This document shows, piece after piece, positions 18,472 to 29,594 of a stretch of 64,000 nucleotides of DNA. The position numbers were made by a program, and so were the translations under genes. The notes beneath the pieces are model-generated. The model was not told the DNA's origin. It ran no database searches and saw nothing but the letters and a program-made list of their open reading frames with translations. The stretch spans positions 2,666,001-2,730,000 of the forward strand of contig NZ_CACVAN010000001.1 of the NCBI RefSeq assembly GCF_902726655.1, read 5' to 3'. The stretch's first letter is position 1, and every line of letters begins with the position of its first letter. The stretch is from Virgibacillus ihumii. Lineage in GTDB: Bacteria; Bacillota; Bacilli; Bacillales; Amphibacillaceae.

Positions 18472-18518
18472 TGTCTAGCTCCAACACCCAGCAACTAAAC
18501 GGGCGCTTCCGCCTTTCC
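18472..18518. repeat. Dispersed intergenic repeat, short form
   Basis: Reads TGTCTAGCTCCAACACCCAG ... ACGGGCGCTTCCGCCTTT. The same two ends flank a longer form at 46,637-46,845, and a partial end occurs near 29,531. It lies in the mnmE-mnmG gap. Confidence 0.75.
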
Positions 18519-19894
18519 TATTTCCCTAAACAAAATTGTGAAAATAACTGATCGATCAGACTGTCACTCGCTGTATCGCCGATTATCTCACCTAAAAATT
18601 CCCACGTTCGCGTTACATCTATTTGAACAATATCCAATGGCATATTCATTTCCAGGCTGGCCATCGCATCTTCGAGTGACTGTTTGGCTTGCTTCAGCAA
18701 CTGAATATGTCTGATGTTGGATACGTACGTTAAATCACCTGTATCAATTTCACCTGCAAAGAAAGTTTCTGCAATTGCTGACTCCAGTTCATCAATACCC
18801 TCTTCTTTAACTAATGAAGTTGAAATGACCGGATTTCCTTCTGTCAACTGCTCAACTTTATTTAAATCAAGTTTTGGCTCCAAGTCTATTTTATTAATTA
18901 TTACAATGAAATCAAGCCCCTGAACTGCTTCAAACAATTTTTCATCCTCATCCGACAGTTCTTCATTATTATTTACGACAAAAAGAATAAGATCCGATTC
19001 TTTCAAAACCTGACGGGATCGTTCGACACCAATTTTTTCGACAATATCCTCTGTTTCACGGATTCCTGCTGTATCGACAAGCCTTAGCGGTACACCACGG
19101 ACATTGACATATTCTTCAATAACATCACGTGTTGTTCCGGGAACTTCGGTAACGATTGCTTTATTTTCCTGCACGAGTGAATTCATCAGGGATGATTTCC
19201 CGACATTCGGACGGCCGATAATTGCGGTTGCAAGCCCTTCACGCAGAATTTTTCCCTGCTTTGCCACCTGGAGAAGTTCCTCTATCTCATCATGCACTTC
19301 TTTTGTCTTCTTTTGCATCATTTCATTCGACATTTCTTCTACATCATCATACTCAGGATAATCAATATTCACTTCGACATGGGCAACTGTTTCCAGCAGA
19401 TCTTGACGATAACGCTGAATCATCGATGATAAACGTCCATCCATCTGTTTCAGTGCTACCGACATGGCCTTATCTGTTTTGGCACGAATCAGATCCATCA
19501 CAGCCTCAGCCTGGGACAAATCAATTCGTCCATGCAAAAAGGCCCGTTTGGTGAACTCCCCTGGTTCAGCGATCCGTACACCTTTACCAAGCATTATTTC
19601 CAACACCCTGTTTACTGATACCAATCCACCATGACAATTGATTTCGACAATATCTTCACGGGTAAAGGTTTTTGGCGCCCGCATTACGGAAACCATTACC
19701 TCCTCGGCTGTTTCTTTCGTTTCCGGATCGATTATTTTTCCATAATGCATCGTATGTGATGCAGATTCGAGCAAATTCTTCCCTTCAAACACCGATGCAG
19801 CAACCTTGATTGCCTCCGGACCGCTTAATCGGACAATCGCAATCGCTCCTTCACCAATCGGCGTTGATATCGCTGTTATCGTGTCCGTCTCCAT
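18518..19894 (-). CDS. mnmE: tRNA modification GTPase MnmE
   Basis: GTPase partner of MnmG in U34 modification. 458 residues: N-terminal formyl-THF-binding domain ([25 protein letters not shown]), helical domain, and an inserted G domain with GRPNVGKSS (about 227-235), [13 protein letters not shown] and NKID. The C-terminus is CLGK, the conserved CxGK motif whose Cys is essential. It is the gene just upstream of mnmG on the minus strand. Confidence 0.98.
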   Translation of the reverse strand: METDTITAISTPIGEGAIAIVRLSGPEAIKVAASVFEGKNLLESASHTMHYGKIIDPETKETAEEVMVSVMRAPKTFTREDIVEINCHGGLVSVNRVLEIMLGKGVRIAEPGEFTKRAFLHGRIDLSQAEAVMDLIRAKTDKAMSVALKQMDGRLSSMIQRYRQDLLETVAHVEVNIDYPEYDDVEEMSNEMMQKKTKEVHDEIEELLQVAKQGKILREGLATAIIGRPNVGKSSLMNSLVQENKAIVTEVPGTTRDVIEEYVNVRGVPLRLVDTAGIRETEDIVEKIGVERSRQVLKESDLILFVVNNNEELSDEDEKLFEAVQGLDFIVIINKIDLEPKLDLNKVEQLTEGNPVISTSLVKEEGIDELESAIAETFFAGEIDTGDLTYVSNIRHIQLLKQAKQSLEDAMASLEMNMPLDIVQIDVTRTWEFLGEIIGDTASDSLIDQLFSQFCLGK

Positions 19895-20231
19895 ACCCTT
19901 TCACCCCATTTCTATCCACATGTTAATATCTATAAGAAACATCCATTAATTTTAATGTCACTAACATCATAGAATATCACAAATTCCAACAAAAATAAAA
20001 CTTATCCACATGTGGACAGTTTCGACGTCTTTTCGACAGATACCTCCACCTGAAAAATTGTCGAATTTTCTTCAACAGGAAAGGTATGAAAAGTGAAATC
20101 GGCACTTTTTGAATCTGGTGAATTTAAGTGTTATTCCAACAAATATTTAATTTATTCGGCACTTATTAATCTTTTTCCGGCGAAAACATGTGAAAATCCG
20201 AGATTTCGACTTTCCCTTGTCCTTTATGAAC
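19895..20231. other. mnmE-jag intergenic region with DnaA-box-like sites
   Basis: No gene is apparent. It contains a consensus DnaA box TTATCCACA at 20,002-20,010 within TTATCCACATGTGGACAG, and TATCCACA at 19,913-19,920 just before mnmE. These may let DnaA bind upstream of mnmE; the rest is AT-rich without clear structure. Confidence 0.5.
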
Positions 20232-20268
20232 AAAAAAATATCCCAAGGCAATGGGACCCTTGGGATAT
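20232..20268 (-). terminator. Terminator after jag
   Basis: On minus ATATCCCAAGG pairs perfectly with CCTTGGGATAT (9-base loop), followed by six or more T. Ends the rnpA-yidC-jag transcript. Confidence 0.9.
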
Positions 20269-20280
20269 AACTAAGTTGAT

Positions 20281-20895
20281 TTATGGCTTGATCACAATGT
20301 GACGGTGCGGTTCCACTCCGTCTGAATAGGTGGAAATCGTATCGTTCCTTTGTAAAGCGCTGTGAATAATTTTTCGCTCAAACGCCGGCATCGGTTCAAG
20401 TGCTACCTTTTTATTTAATCGAACAGCTTTATCTGCCATCTTATGGGCGAGCGATTCAAGCGTTTCTTTTCTTCGTTGACGATACCCTTCTGCATCAACA
20501 GTTACCGTATAATATTGGCTGCCTTCCTTGTTTAAAACAAGATGTGCCAAATATTGAATCGCATTTAACGTTTGCCCGCGTTTACCGATCATTAAGGCAA
20601 TTTTATCTCCAGCCAGATTAAACGTTACATGATGCCCGTCTACTGAAGTGGTTACCGCTGTATCAACGTTCAGCTTTTTTGTTACTTCCATCAAATATTC
20701 TTCTGTCTGTTCAATTTGGTTTCTGCCCATCTTTACTTTTACAATAGCCCGCTTGGAGCCAAAAACTCCCAACAAGCCTTTTTTTCCTTCATCAATTACT
20801 TCAACTTCCACATGGTCCCTGGATGTGTCTAACTGCTCTAATGCTGATTGGACCGCTTCTTCAACAGTTTGTCCGCTGGCAGTTATTTCTCTCAC
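20281..20895 (-). CDS. jag: RNA-binding protein Jag/KhpB (SpoIIIJ-associated)
   Basis: RNA-binding protein, 204 residues: N-terminal Jag domain (MREITASGQTVEEAVQSALE, ending KGLLGVFGSKRA), a KH domain with GKRGQTLNAIQYLAHLV (GxxG loop), and a C-terminal R3H domain (RNDTISTYSDGVEPHRHIVI). The start is GTG, and its first base overlaps the last base of the yidC stop (TAGTG), implying translational coupling. Function in cell-wall and division control is known in streptococci; here it is inferred. Confidence 0.95.
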   Translation of the reverse strand: MREITASGQTVEEAVQSALEQLDTSRDHVEVEVIDEGKKGLLGVFGSKRAIVKVKMGRNQIEQTEEYLMEVTKKLNVDTAVTTSVDGHHVTFNLAGDKIALMIGKRGQTLNAIQYLAHLVLNKEGSQYYTVTVDAEGYRQRRKETLESLAHKMADKAVRLNKKVALEPMPAFERKIIHSALQRNDTISTYSDGVEPHRHIVIKP

Positions 20896-21656
20896 TATTT
20901 GTCGCCTCCAGTTTTAGCATCTTTCATCATTGGTTTACGAATAAGAACTGTCTGTGCAACCATAAATACGTTACCAACAACCCAATATAATGCCAATGCT
21001 GACGGGAAGAAAAATGCGAAAACAGTTATCATGATTGGCATTACATAAAGCATGACCATCATTTGCGGATTTTGTGCCGCCGGACTTCCAGCCATCATCA
21101 GTTTCTGTTGCAGGAAGGTAGCCCCCCCGGCAATTAACGGTAAAATATAATCCGGTTGACCTAATTCAAACCATAAGAAGCTGTGTTCCTGAATTGGCTC
21201 ATAACGCATAATAGCATGGTAAATCGCTATTAAAATAGGCATTTGAACAAAAATCGGCAAACAACCTGCAAGCGGGTTAACGCCATGCTTCTGGAACAAT
21301 GCCATGGTTTCCTGCTGCAATTTTTGCTGTGTATTGGCATCTTTTGAACTGTATTTTTTCTGTATTTCCTTTAATTCAGGCTGAATATCCTGCATTGCTT
21401 TGGAACTTTTCAACTGCTTTACGTTTAACGGGAGCAGAACAAGTCGGATAATAATGGTTACAATAATAATGGAAAGACCGTAATTACCATCAAACAATTC
21501 GGCAAAATATTTAATAAACTGGGTCATCGGCCATACAAACCATTCCGCCCAGATCCCTTCCGTATTTTTACTGATCGGGTCGTTTACATTCATACAACCG
21601 GATAGAACCGTAACCAACCCCGTCAGGATTACAAGCAATGAAACCTTTTTTCGCAA
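20895..21656 (-). CDS. yidC: Membrane protein insertase YidC/OxaA (SpoIIIJ)
   Basis: Inserts and folds membrane proteins. 253 residues, with a lipoprotein signal whose Cys21 lies in VLSGC. Then the YidC core: NYGLSIIIVTIIIRLVLLPL containing the functional Arg of the groove, a cytoplasmic helical hairpin, and CLPIFVQMPILIAIYHAI; about five membrane helices. The start codon is TTG with AAGGAGG 7 bases upstream. Position between rnpA and jag matches spoIIIJ, the paralogue needed for sigma G activation in B. subtilis. Confidence 0.96.
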   Translation of the reverse strand: MRKKVSLLVILTGLVTVLSGCMNVNDPISKNTEGIWAEWFVWPMTQFIKYFAELFDGNYGLSIIIVTIIIRLVLLPLNVKQLKSSKAMQDIQPELKEIQKKYSSKDANTQQKLQQETMALFQKHGVNPLAGCLPIFVQMPILIAIYHAIMRYEPIQEHSFLWFELGQPDYILPLIAGGATFLQQKLMMAGSPAAQNPQMMVMLYVMPIMITVFAFFFPSALALYWVVGNVFMVAQTVLIRKPMMKDAKTGGDK

Positions 21657-21775
21657 TTTATTTCCTCCTTACTGATCACACCAAAAACACCTTGTCCGAC
21701 TAACAGATGCTTTCAACTATATGTACTCACATTAATTGTAGTTTATCATTAAATCAGTGCATTAACTATATAAAA

Positions 21776-22129
21776 TTACATAAACTTCTTTTTCTTCAGC
21801 AAGCGCTCTTTTGATAAAACATGAATCAGGCTTTTCTTCACTTCATGAAAATTCATCTGCTTAGTAGGCTGCCGTGCAATCACTACGATATCATAGCCCA
21901 GTTGCATACGCTCATCAAGTTCATGAAGACTCTGCCTCAGATAACGCTTGATCCGATTTCGTGTTACAGCATTTCCAATTTTCTTTCCAACTGAAAGTCC
22001 GACCCGAAAATGGTCCTGGTCCGACCTCTTTATATAATAAATGACCAGTTGCCGGTTTGCAAAAGACTTTCCATGCTTAAACACATATTGAAATTCTTTA
22101 TTATCTTTTATACGGAAAATCTTCTTCAT
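21776..22129 (-). CDS. rnpA: Ribonuclease P protein component
   Basis: Basic protein cofactor of RNase P, 117 residues. The signature [20 protein letters not shown] (RNR motif) and [21 protein letters not shown] are clear. The ATG at 22,129 has AAAGGTG 6 bases upstream; a GTG three codons earlier overlaps that site. Follows rpmH, as in nearly all bacteria. Confidence 0.97.
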   Translation of the reverse strand: MKKIFRIKDNKEFQYVFKHGKSFANRQLVIYYIKRSDQDHFRVGLSVGKKIGNAVTRNRIKRYLRQSLHELDERMQLGYDIVVIARQPTKQMNFHEVKKSLIHVLSKERLLKKKKFM

Positions 22130-22206
22130 GACAATCACCTTTATATAGAAGACTCTACTTCAGTCTGCAAAACAAAAATATCCGCTTCAGAATTCTGGTC
22201 TGCGAG

Positions 22207-22235
22207 AAAAAAAGACCACTGAGTTTTTCAGTGGC

Positions 22236-22236
<1 letters not shown>
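22207..22236 (-). terminator. Hairpin/terminator directly after rpmH
   Basis: On minus CCACTGA / TCAGTGG with a 5-base loop, then seven T. It abuts the rpmH stop and precedes rnpA, so it probably attenuates, giving more L34 than RnpA. Confidence 0.8.
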
Positions 22237-22394
<158 letters not shown>

Positions 22395-22439
22395 TTAAAA
22401 ATCTATACTAAAAAAATTTCCTTTTAGACAGTCTAAGTA

Positions 22440-22469
22440 ATTATACGGAAAATTTACGGTATCTGTCAA
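22440..22469 (-). promoter_or_regulatory. Consensus SigA promoter of rpmH
   Basis: On minus TTGACA (22,464-22,469), 18-base spacer, TATAAT (22,440-22,445): both hexamers perfect. Drives rpmH-rnpA-yidC-jag leftward from the origin. Confidence 0.88.
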
Positions 22470-22496
22470 CTTCATCAAAAAAATTTTTATCCACAC

Positions 22497-22827
22497 CCTG
22501 TTGTTTTTACAATTCACTTCATTTTTTTCTATCCACAACTAATATCGACAATATACTCACAAAATATAATATTGTTGATAGGTTTTGTCTACAACTGGTG
22601 AAGATTGTGGATAACTGTCGATAATCCATTGCACCAATTGATTTTATTTGGTATTATAATTGTGCTTTAATCTGTGGAAAACAATCTATTGATATTTCAC
22701 TATCCACAATTTGTGGATAGATTGTGGATAGTTATTAACACACTTGTTTAATAAACTATTAACAACATTGTGGATTACGTATATAACTTTTAAAAACATT
22801 GTATGTGCCTGTTTTTAATTATCCACA
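22497..22827. other. oriC left part: DnaA box cluster upstream of dnaA
   Basis: DnaA boxes on both strands: TTATCCACA at 22,497 and 22,819 (plus); TGTGGATAA at 22,606 (minus); CTATCCACA at 22,539 and 22,700 (plus) with TGTGGATAG at 22,712 and 22,723 (minus); and a one-mismatch TGTGGATTA at 22,769. A TATAAT at 22,655-22,660 is a candidate dnaA -10 but lacks a good -35. The dense cluster should both help origin function and let DnaA repress its own gene, as known in Bacillus. Confidence 0.93.
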
Positions 22828-22924
22828 ATTAAAAAAATTACCGATATACACCTGTCCATCTTTCGCATTGGGAGATTGAGAGAGGTTTTTTCATCATTTA
22901 CACCATTGAAAGGGGTGAATTACG

Positions 22925-24274
22925 TTGGAAAACATTAATGAGCTTTGGACTGCAGCACTGGAAAAAATTGAAGAAAAGATAAGTAAACCGAGCTTTGATA
23001 CCTGGCTTAAAAACACAAAAGCTGAATCACTGCAGCATGATACATTAATTGTTTCAGCTCCGAATGAATTCGCGCGTGATTGGCTGGAGGGAAGATATAC
23101 CCAACTGATTAACGAAATTTTAACTGAAATCACCGGATCCAGTCTGACAACCCAGTTCATTATTCCAGAGGTCCAGCAACAGCCGGAAGATATAAAAGCA
23201 CCGGCTAAAAAAATTCATACGCACGATAATGATGGAATGAACTCACCTAAAACGATGTTAAATTCAAAATATACATTCGACACATTTGTTATCGGATCCG
23301 GCAACCGCTTTGCACATGCTGCTTCACTTGCAGTTGCGGAAGCACCGGCTAAAGCATATAACCCGCTGTTTATTTATGGTGGTGTCGGGCTCGGAAAAAC
23401 ACACTTAATGCACGCAATCGGACACTACATTCGCGATCATAATCCGGAAGCTAATGTAGTTTATTTATCATCAGAAAAATTTACAAACGAATTTATTAAT
23501 TCCATTATGGATAATAAAGCAGCTAACTTCCGTAACAAGTACCGGAATGTTGATATCCTGCTGATTGATGATATTCAATTTCTGGCGGGAAAAGAACAAA
23601 CACAGGAAGAATTTTTCCATACGTTCAATACGCTGCATGAAGAAAATAAACAAATAATTATTTCAAGTGACCGTCCGCCGAAAGAAATACCAACATTGGA
23701 AGACCGTCTACGTTCACGATTTGAGTGGGGTCTGATTACAGATATTACACCGCCTGATTTGGAAACCCGGACAGCAATACTAAGAAAAAAAGCAAAAGCG
23801 GAAGGACTCGATATTCCAAATGAAGTCATGCTTTATATTGCTAATCAAATTGATACAAACATCCGCGAACTGGAAGGTGCACTCATTCGGATTGTTGCCT
23901 ACTCATCCCTGGTCAACCAGGATATCGATGCATCACTTGCAGCAGATGCACTCAAAGATATTATCCCAAGCAATAAGCCGCGGACAATTACAATTAATCA
24001 GATTCAGGAAACTGTCGGAGAAAAATATGACGTAAAACTGGAGGACATGCTTGCCAAGAAACGGACAAAATCAATTGCTTTTCCAAGGCAGATCGCAATG
24101 TATATATCCAGGGAAATGACTGATTTTTCCCTCCCTAAAATAGGTGAAGAATTTGGGGGACGTGACCATACAACGGTTATCCATGCACATGAAAAAATCA
24201 CCAAAATGATGGAAAACGATACATTGCTTCATAAAGATATTGAAGAATTAAAAGAACAATTGAAATCATTTTAA
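22925..24274 (+). CDS. dnaA: Chromosomal replication initiator DnaA
   Basis: AAA+ initiator that binds DnaA boxes and opens oriC. 449 residues in four domains: I (MENINELW..., 1-80, partner binding), II linker (80-115), III ATPase with GGVGLGKTH Walker A, LLIDDIQF Walker B and RSRFEWG, and IV DNA-binding with [19 protein letters not shown]. The start codon is TTG at 22,925, 7 bases after AGGGGTG; the N-terminus MENI matches the family, so this start is firm. Confidence 0.99.
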   Translation: MENINELWTAALEKIEEKISKPSFDTWLKNTKAESLQHDTLIVSAPNEFARDWLEGRYTQLINEILTEITGSSLTTQFIIPEVQQQPEDIKAPAKKIHTHDNDGMNSPKTMLNSKYTFDTFVIGSGNRFAHAASLAVAEAPAKAYNPLFIYGGVGLGKTHLMHAIGHYIRDHNPEANVVYLSSEKFTNEFINSIMDNKAANFRNKYRNVDILLIDDIQFLAGKEQTQEEFFHTFNTLHEENKQIIISSDRPPKEIPTLEDRLRSRFEWGLITDITPPDLETRTAILRKKAKAEGLDIPNEVMLYIANQIDTNIRELEGALIRIVAYSSLVNQDIDASLAADALKDIIPSNKPRTITINQIQETVGEKYDVKLEDMLAKKRTKSIAFPRQIAMYISREMTDFSLPKIGEEFGGRDHTTVIHAHEKITKMMENDTLLHKDIEELKEQLKSF

Positions 24275-24275
24275 G

Positions 24276-24440
24276 TTATCCACCTGTGACTAAATGTGAA
24301 TAGTGGAACTAACTTATAAACAACCTGTCCACATGTGTATAACTTTAAAACAATCGGATAAATCCAGTTATCCACATAATCACAAGCCCTATTACTATTA
24401 TTACTATATTTTTATTAATAAAAAATAACTATATGTGCAA
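24276..24440. other. oriC right part: DnaA boxes, DnaA-trio-like run and unwinding region
   Basis: Between dnaA and dnaN: box-like TTATCCACC (24,276), TGTGTATAA (24,334, minus) and consensus TTATCCACA (24,368-24,376). Then a short GC patch (CAAGCCC) and the run ATTACTATTATTACTAT (24,391-24,407), matching the 3-base periodic DnaA-trio pattern of Bacillus origins, and finally 30 bases of nearly pure A/T (24,408-24,440). This is the expected order of a Bacillus unwinding site. Confidence 0.9.
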
Positions 24441-24457
24441 AAAGGAGAATAAATTCA

Positions 24458-25594
24458 ATGAAATTTATTATTCAGCGTGATCAATTAATTTCCAGCGTCC
24501 AAAACGTTATGAAAGCTATCTCATCACGTACAGCAATACCGATTTTGACTGGTATGAAAATAGAAGCTTCACAAAATGGAATAAAATTAACCGGAAGTGA
24601 TTCCGATATTTCCATCGAATCCTTTATTCCTGCAGAAGAAAATGGAATCATCTACGCGGAACAAATTGAACCAGGCAGTATCGTTATTCAGGCACGTTAT
24701 TTTCCGGAAATTGTCCGTAAACTTCCGGAGAAAACAGTGGAAATTGAGACAGATTCCAGTTTGAATGTAACCATTCGTTCAGGTAAAGCACAATTTAACC
24801 TGAATGGTCAGGATGCTGAGGAGTACCCGCAATTACCTAAGCTGCAAACGGATAATAATTTCAAACTGCAGACAGATTTGCTGAAAAGCTTGATTAAACA
24901 AACTGTATTTGCGGTTTCAACTATGGAAACACGTCCTATCCTTACAGGTGTTAATATTAAACTGGAGAATAATACATTAAGCTTTACAGCTACTGACAGT
25001 CATCGGCTTGCAGCCCGTGAGATTCCGATAAATGAATCGAACGAAGGTTTTTCCAGTATTGTTGTCCCTGGCAAAAGTTTAAATGAATTATATAAAATCC
25101 TGGCCGATTCCGACGAGGAAATCGAAATCAGCGTCACAAACAATCAAATTCTTTTTCAGGCAAAACATTTAAATTTTCTATCCAGATTGCTTGATGGAAA
25201 TTATCCGGAAACGGCCAGACTGATTCCGGATCAAAGCAAGACAATGATAAATGTGAAAACGAAAGATTTAAGCCATACAATTGACAGGGCTTCTCTTCTG
25301 GCGAAAGAGGATCGGAATAATGTAGTCAGATTAACAACGACAGGCGATAATCTTTTGGAAATTACCAGCAATTCGCCGGAAGTTGGCCAAGTTGCTGAAG
25401 AAATTTCAGTGACATCGATCGAGGGAGAAGAATTAAAAATTTCGTTCAGTTCCAAATATATGCTGGATGCATTAAAAGCTATTGAGTACGATGAAGTGAA
25501 AATTGAATTTACCGGAGCAATGCGCCCGTTTATCATCAAACCGGCAAATGATGATTCCGTACTGCAGTTAATATTGCCTGTCCGAACGTATTAA
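24458..25594 (+). CDS. dnaN: DNA polymerase III beta sliding clamp
   Basis: Ring clamp conferring processivity. 378 residues in three similar domains. The N-terminus MKFIIQRDQLISSVQNVMKA, central TRPILTGVNI and SHRLAAREI, and the C-terminal MRPFIIKPANDD and QLILPVRTY are standard. AAAGGAGAA precedes the ATG. Directly downstream of the origin. Confidence 0.99.
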   Translation: MKFIIQRDQLISSVQNVMKAISSRTAIPILTGMKIEASQNGIKLTGSDSDISIESFIPAEENGIIYAEQIEPGSIVIQARYFPEIVRKLPEKTVEIETDSSLNVTIRSGKAQFNLNGQDAEEYPQLPKLQTDNNFKLQTDLLKSLIKQTVFAVSTMETRPILTGVNIKLENNTLSFTATDSHRLAAREIPINESNEGFSSIVVPGKSLNELYKILADSDEEIEISVTNNQILFQAKHLNFLSRLLDGNYPETARLIPDQSKTMINVKTKDLSHTIDRASLLAKEDRNNVVRLTTTGDNLLEITSNSPEVGQVAEEISVTSIEGEELKISFSSKYMLDALKAIEYDEVKIEFTGAMRPFIIKPANDDSVLQLILPVRTY

Positions 25595-25602
25595 AAAGAA
25601 TG

Positions 25603-25636
25603 AAAGGCTCTTATCTGATATGATAAGAGCTTTCTT
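25603..25636 (+). terminator. Terminator after dnaN
   Basis: Stem GCTCTTATC / GATAAGAGC, 6-base loop, flanked by AAAG and CTTTC and followed by TTTCTT. Moderate T tract, so termination may be partial. Confidence 0.65.
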
Positions 25637-25758
25637 CATCGATTAAACAGTCTTTCCTTCCCATTAGTCCAAAACTTTAGTAAAATAGATAGAAGGTTCA
25701 TTAGAAAGTTTATTTAATGCAAATACAGACACTTTACCTGAAAATTTGGTGATAACAA

Positions 25759-25977
25759 ATGCATGAAGAAATAGAAATAAATACAGATTTTATTACACTC
25801 GGTCAATTTATTAAATTAATTAATATTTTGGAATCGGGCGGAATGGTTAAAGCATTTTTGCAGGATCAGGGAGCGCTGGTTAATAACGAGCTGGAACACC
25901 GCCGCGGCAGAAAACTGTACCCGAATGATATAATCGAAATTGAAAATGTCGGCTCTTTTAAAGTCGTCAAGGATTAA
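25759..25977 (+). CDS. yaaA: S4-domain RNA-binding protein YaaA
   Basis: 72 residues, an S4-like RNA-binding fold: ITLGQFIKLINILESGGMVK, FLQDQGALVNNELEHRRGRKLY. Conserved between dnaN and recF in Bacilli (also called RlbA). Believed to be ribosome-associated; exact role unknown. Stops 15 bases before recF. Confidence 0.93.
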   Translation: MHEEIEINTDFITLGQFIKLINILESGGMVKAFLQDQGALVNNELEHRRGRKLYPNDIIEIENVGSFKVVKD

Positions 25978-25992
25978 TTGTGGTGATCTTTC

Positions 25993-27105
25993 ATGCACAT
26001 TGAACAGTTAAAAGTAAAAAATTACCGCAATTATTCCCAATTGGATATAACATTTGATGATAAAATAAATGTCATCATCGGTGAAAATGCACAGGGAAAA
26101 ACAAATCTGATGGAAGCTATCTACCTGCTGGCTTTTACAAGATCACACCGCACCCCAAGGGAAAAAGAGCTGATTCAATGGGAGCAGGAGTATGCTAAAA
26201 TAGAAGGCAGAATAACAAAACGCAGCCAATCATTTCCCCTTGAAATCGTCTTGTCAGGAAAAGGAAAAAAAGCAAAGCTCAATCGAGTGGAACAACAGCG
26301 CCTTAGCGACTATATTGGAGCTTTGAATGTCGTCATGTTTGCACCGGAAGATCTGACATTGGTTAAAGGTCCGCCGCAAATACGCAGGCGTTTTATTGAT
26401 ATGGAACTCGGGCAAATTCAACCCACCTATATCTATCACTTGGGTCAATATCAAAAAATACTGAAGCAGCGTAACCACTTATTGAAACAGATCCAGCGGA
26501 ATTATCAGGCTGACCTTACCATGCTGGAAGTATTGACGGAACAATTGACAGAGCATGCAGCTTCATTGCTTGAGCGGAGATTTTTATTTCTTGAACTGCT
26601 TCGAAAATGGGCTCGGCCAATTCATTATGGAATAAGCCGTGAATTAGAAGAACTTGATATAATATATGCTCCAACTATTGACGTATCGGAATCGGCTGAA
26701 ACGGGAACAATAGAAAGTATCTATCGCAATAAGTTTCAGGAAATACAAGAAAAAGAGATTGAACGTGGAACTACGTTAATCGGGCCGCATCGGGATGATC
26801 TGATATTCCATGTTAATCATAAAAATGTACAAACCTATGGATCACAGGGTCAGCAACGTACTGCAGCTTTATCTGTAAAGCTTGCAGAAATAGAATTAAT
26901 TTTCAATGAAATTGGCGAGTATCCGGTACTGCTTTTGGACGATGTACTGAGCGAATTGGATGATTTCAGGCAATCTCATTTATTAAATACAATTCAAGGC
27001 AAGGTACAAACCTTTGTGTCCACCACCAGTGTCAAAGGAATTCAACATGAAACGCTGCAGGAAGCGGAACTTTTCCGGGTGGAAGATGGGAAGGTATTTA
27101 CATAG
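25993..27105 (+). CDS. recF: DNA replication and repair protein RecF
   Basis: SMC-like ATPase that helps load RecA at ssDNA gaps. 370 residues: start [18 protein letters not shown], Walker [10 protein letters not shown] (about 30-38), conserved [14 protein letters not shown] and RRRFIDMEL, signature [18 protein letters not shown], Walker [14 protein letters not shown]. In the standard dnaN-yaaA-recF order. Confidence 0.98.
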   Translation: MHIEQLKVKNYRNYSQLDITFDDKINVIIGENAQGKTNLMEAIYLLAFTRSHRTPREKELIQWEQEYAKIEGRITKRSQSFPLEIVLSGKGKKAKLNRVEQQRLSDYIGALNVVMFAPEDLTLVKGPPQIRRRFIDMELGQIQPTYIYHLGQYQKILKQRNHLLKQIQRNYQADLTMLEVLTEQLTEHAASLLERRFLFLELLRKWARPIHYGISRELEELDIIYAPTIDVSESAETGTIESIYRNKFQEIQEKEIERGTTLIGPHRDDLIFHVNHKNVQTYGSQGQQRTAALSVKLAEIELIFNEIGEYPVLLLDDVLSELDDFRQSHLLNTIQGKVQTFVSTTSVKGIQHETLQEAELFRVEDGKVFT

Positions 27106-27110
27106 GCAGA

Positions 27111-27255
27111 TAAGAATGTATAAAACACAATACATCCTTACTGCATAAGTGCAACTATGGTCGTCACCAAAAGGCTTGCACTCAAGAGCATAAGGGCTTC
27201 TAAGAAAGCACAAAACGCTTTCATAAGATTCCCTTTAGTGAGAACCAAGTTTTCT
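27111..27255. repeat. Intergenic repeat element, copy B (about 145 bp)
   Basis: Starts with TAAGAATGTAT / ATACATCCTTA, a hairpin of different sequence but at the same position as in copy A, then CTGCATAAGTGCAACT, AAGAGCATAAGGG, TAAGAAAGC and GCTTTCATAAGA. About three quarters of bases match copy A at 15,564-15,703. Lies between recF and remB with no ORF. Confidence 0.8.
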
Positions 27256-27272
27256 AAACGTGGAGGAATACG

Positions 27273-29508
<2,236 letters not shown>

Positions 29509-29530
29509 AACAAGTATTTAATATCTGATA

Positions 29531-29570
29531 GCAGCGAATAACAAGCGCTGAAAGGGCGCTTACGCCTTTG
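29531..29570. repeat. Partial dispersed repeat between gyrB and gyrA
   Basis: Contains AGCGCTGAAAGGGCGCTTAC GCCTTT-like sequence matching the 3' end of the elements at 18,472 and 46,637. Only the right end is recognisable. Confidence 0.45.
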
Positions 29571-29594
29571 TTTAATGATTTGGAGGTAATTTTA

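Noticed and set aside
22639..22660. TTGATT...TATAAT as dnaA promoter pair
   Set aside because: Spacer is only 11 bases; the TATAAT is kept as a candidate -10, but no -35 at proper distance exists.
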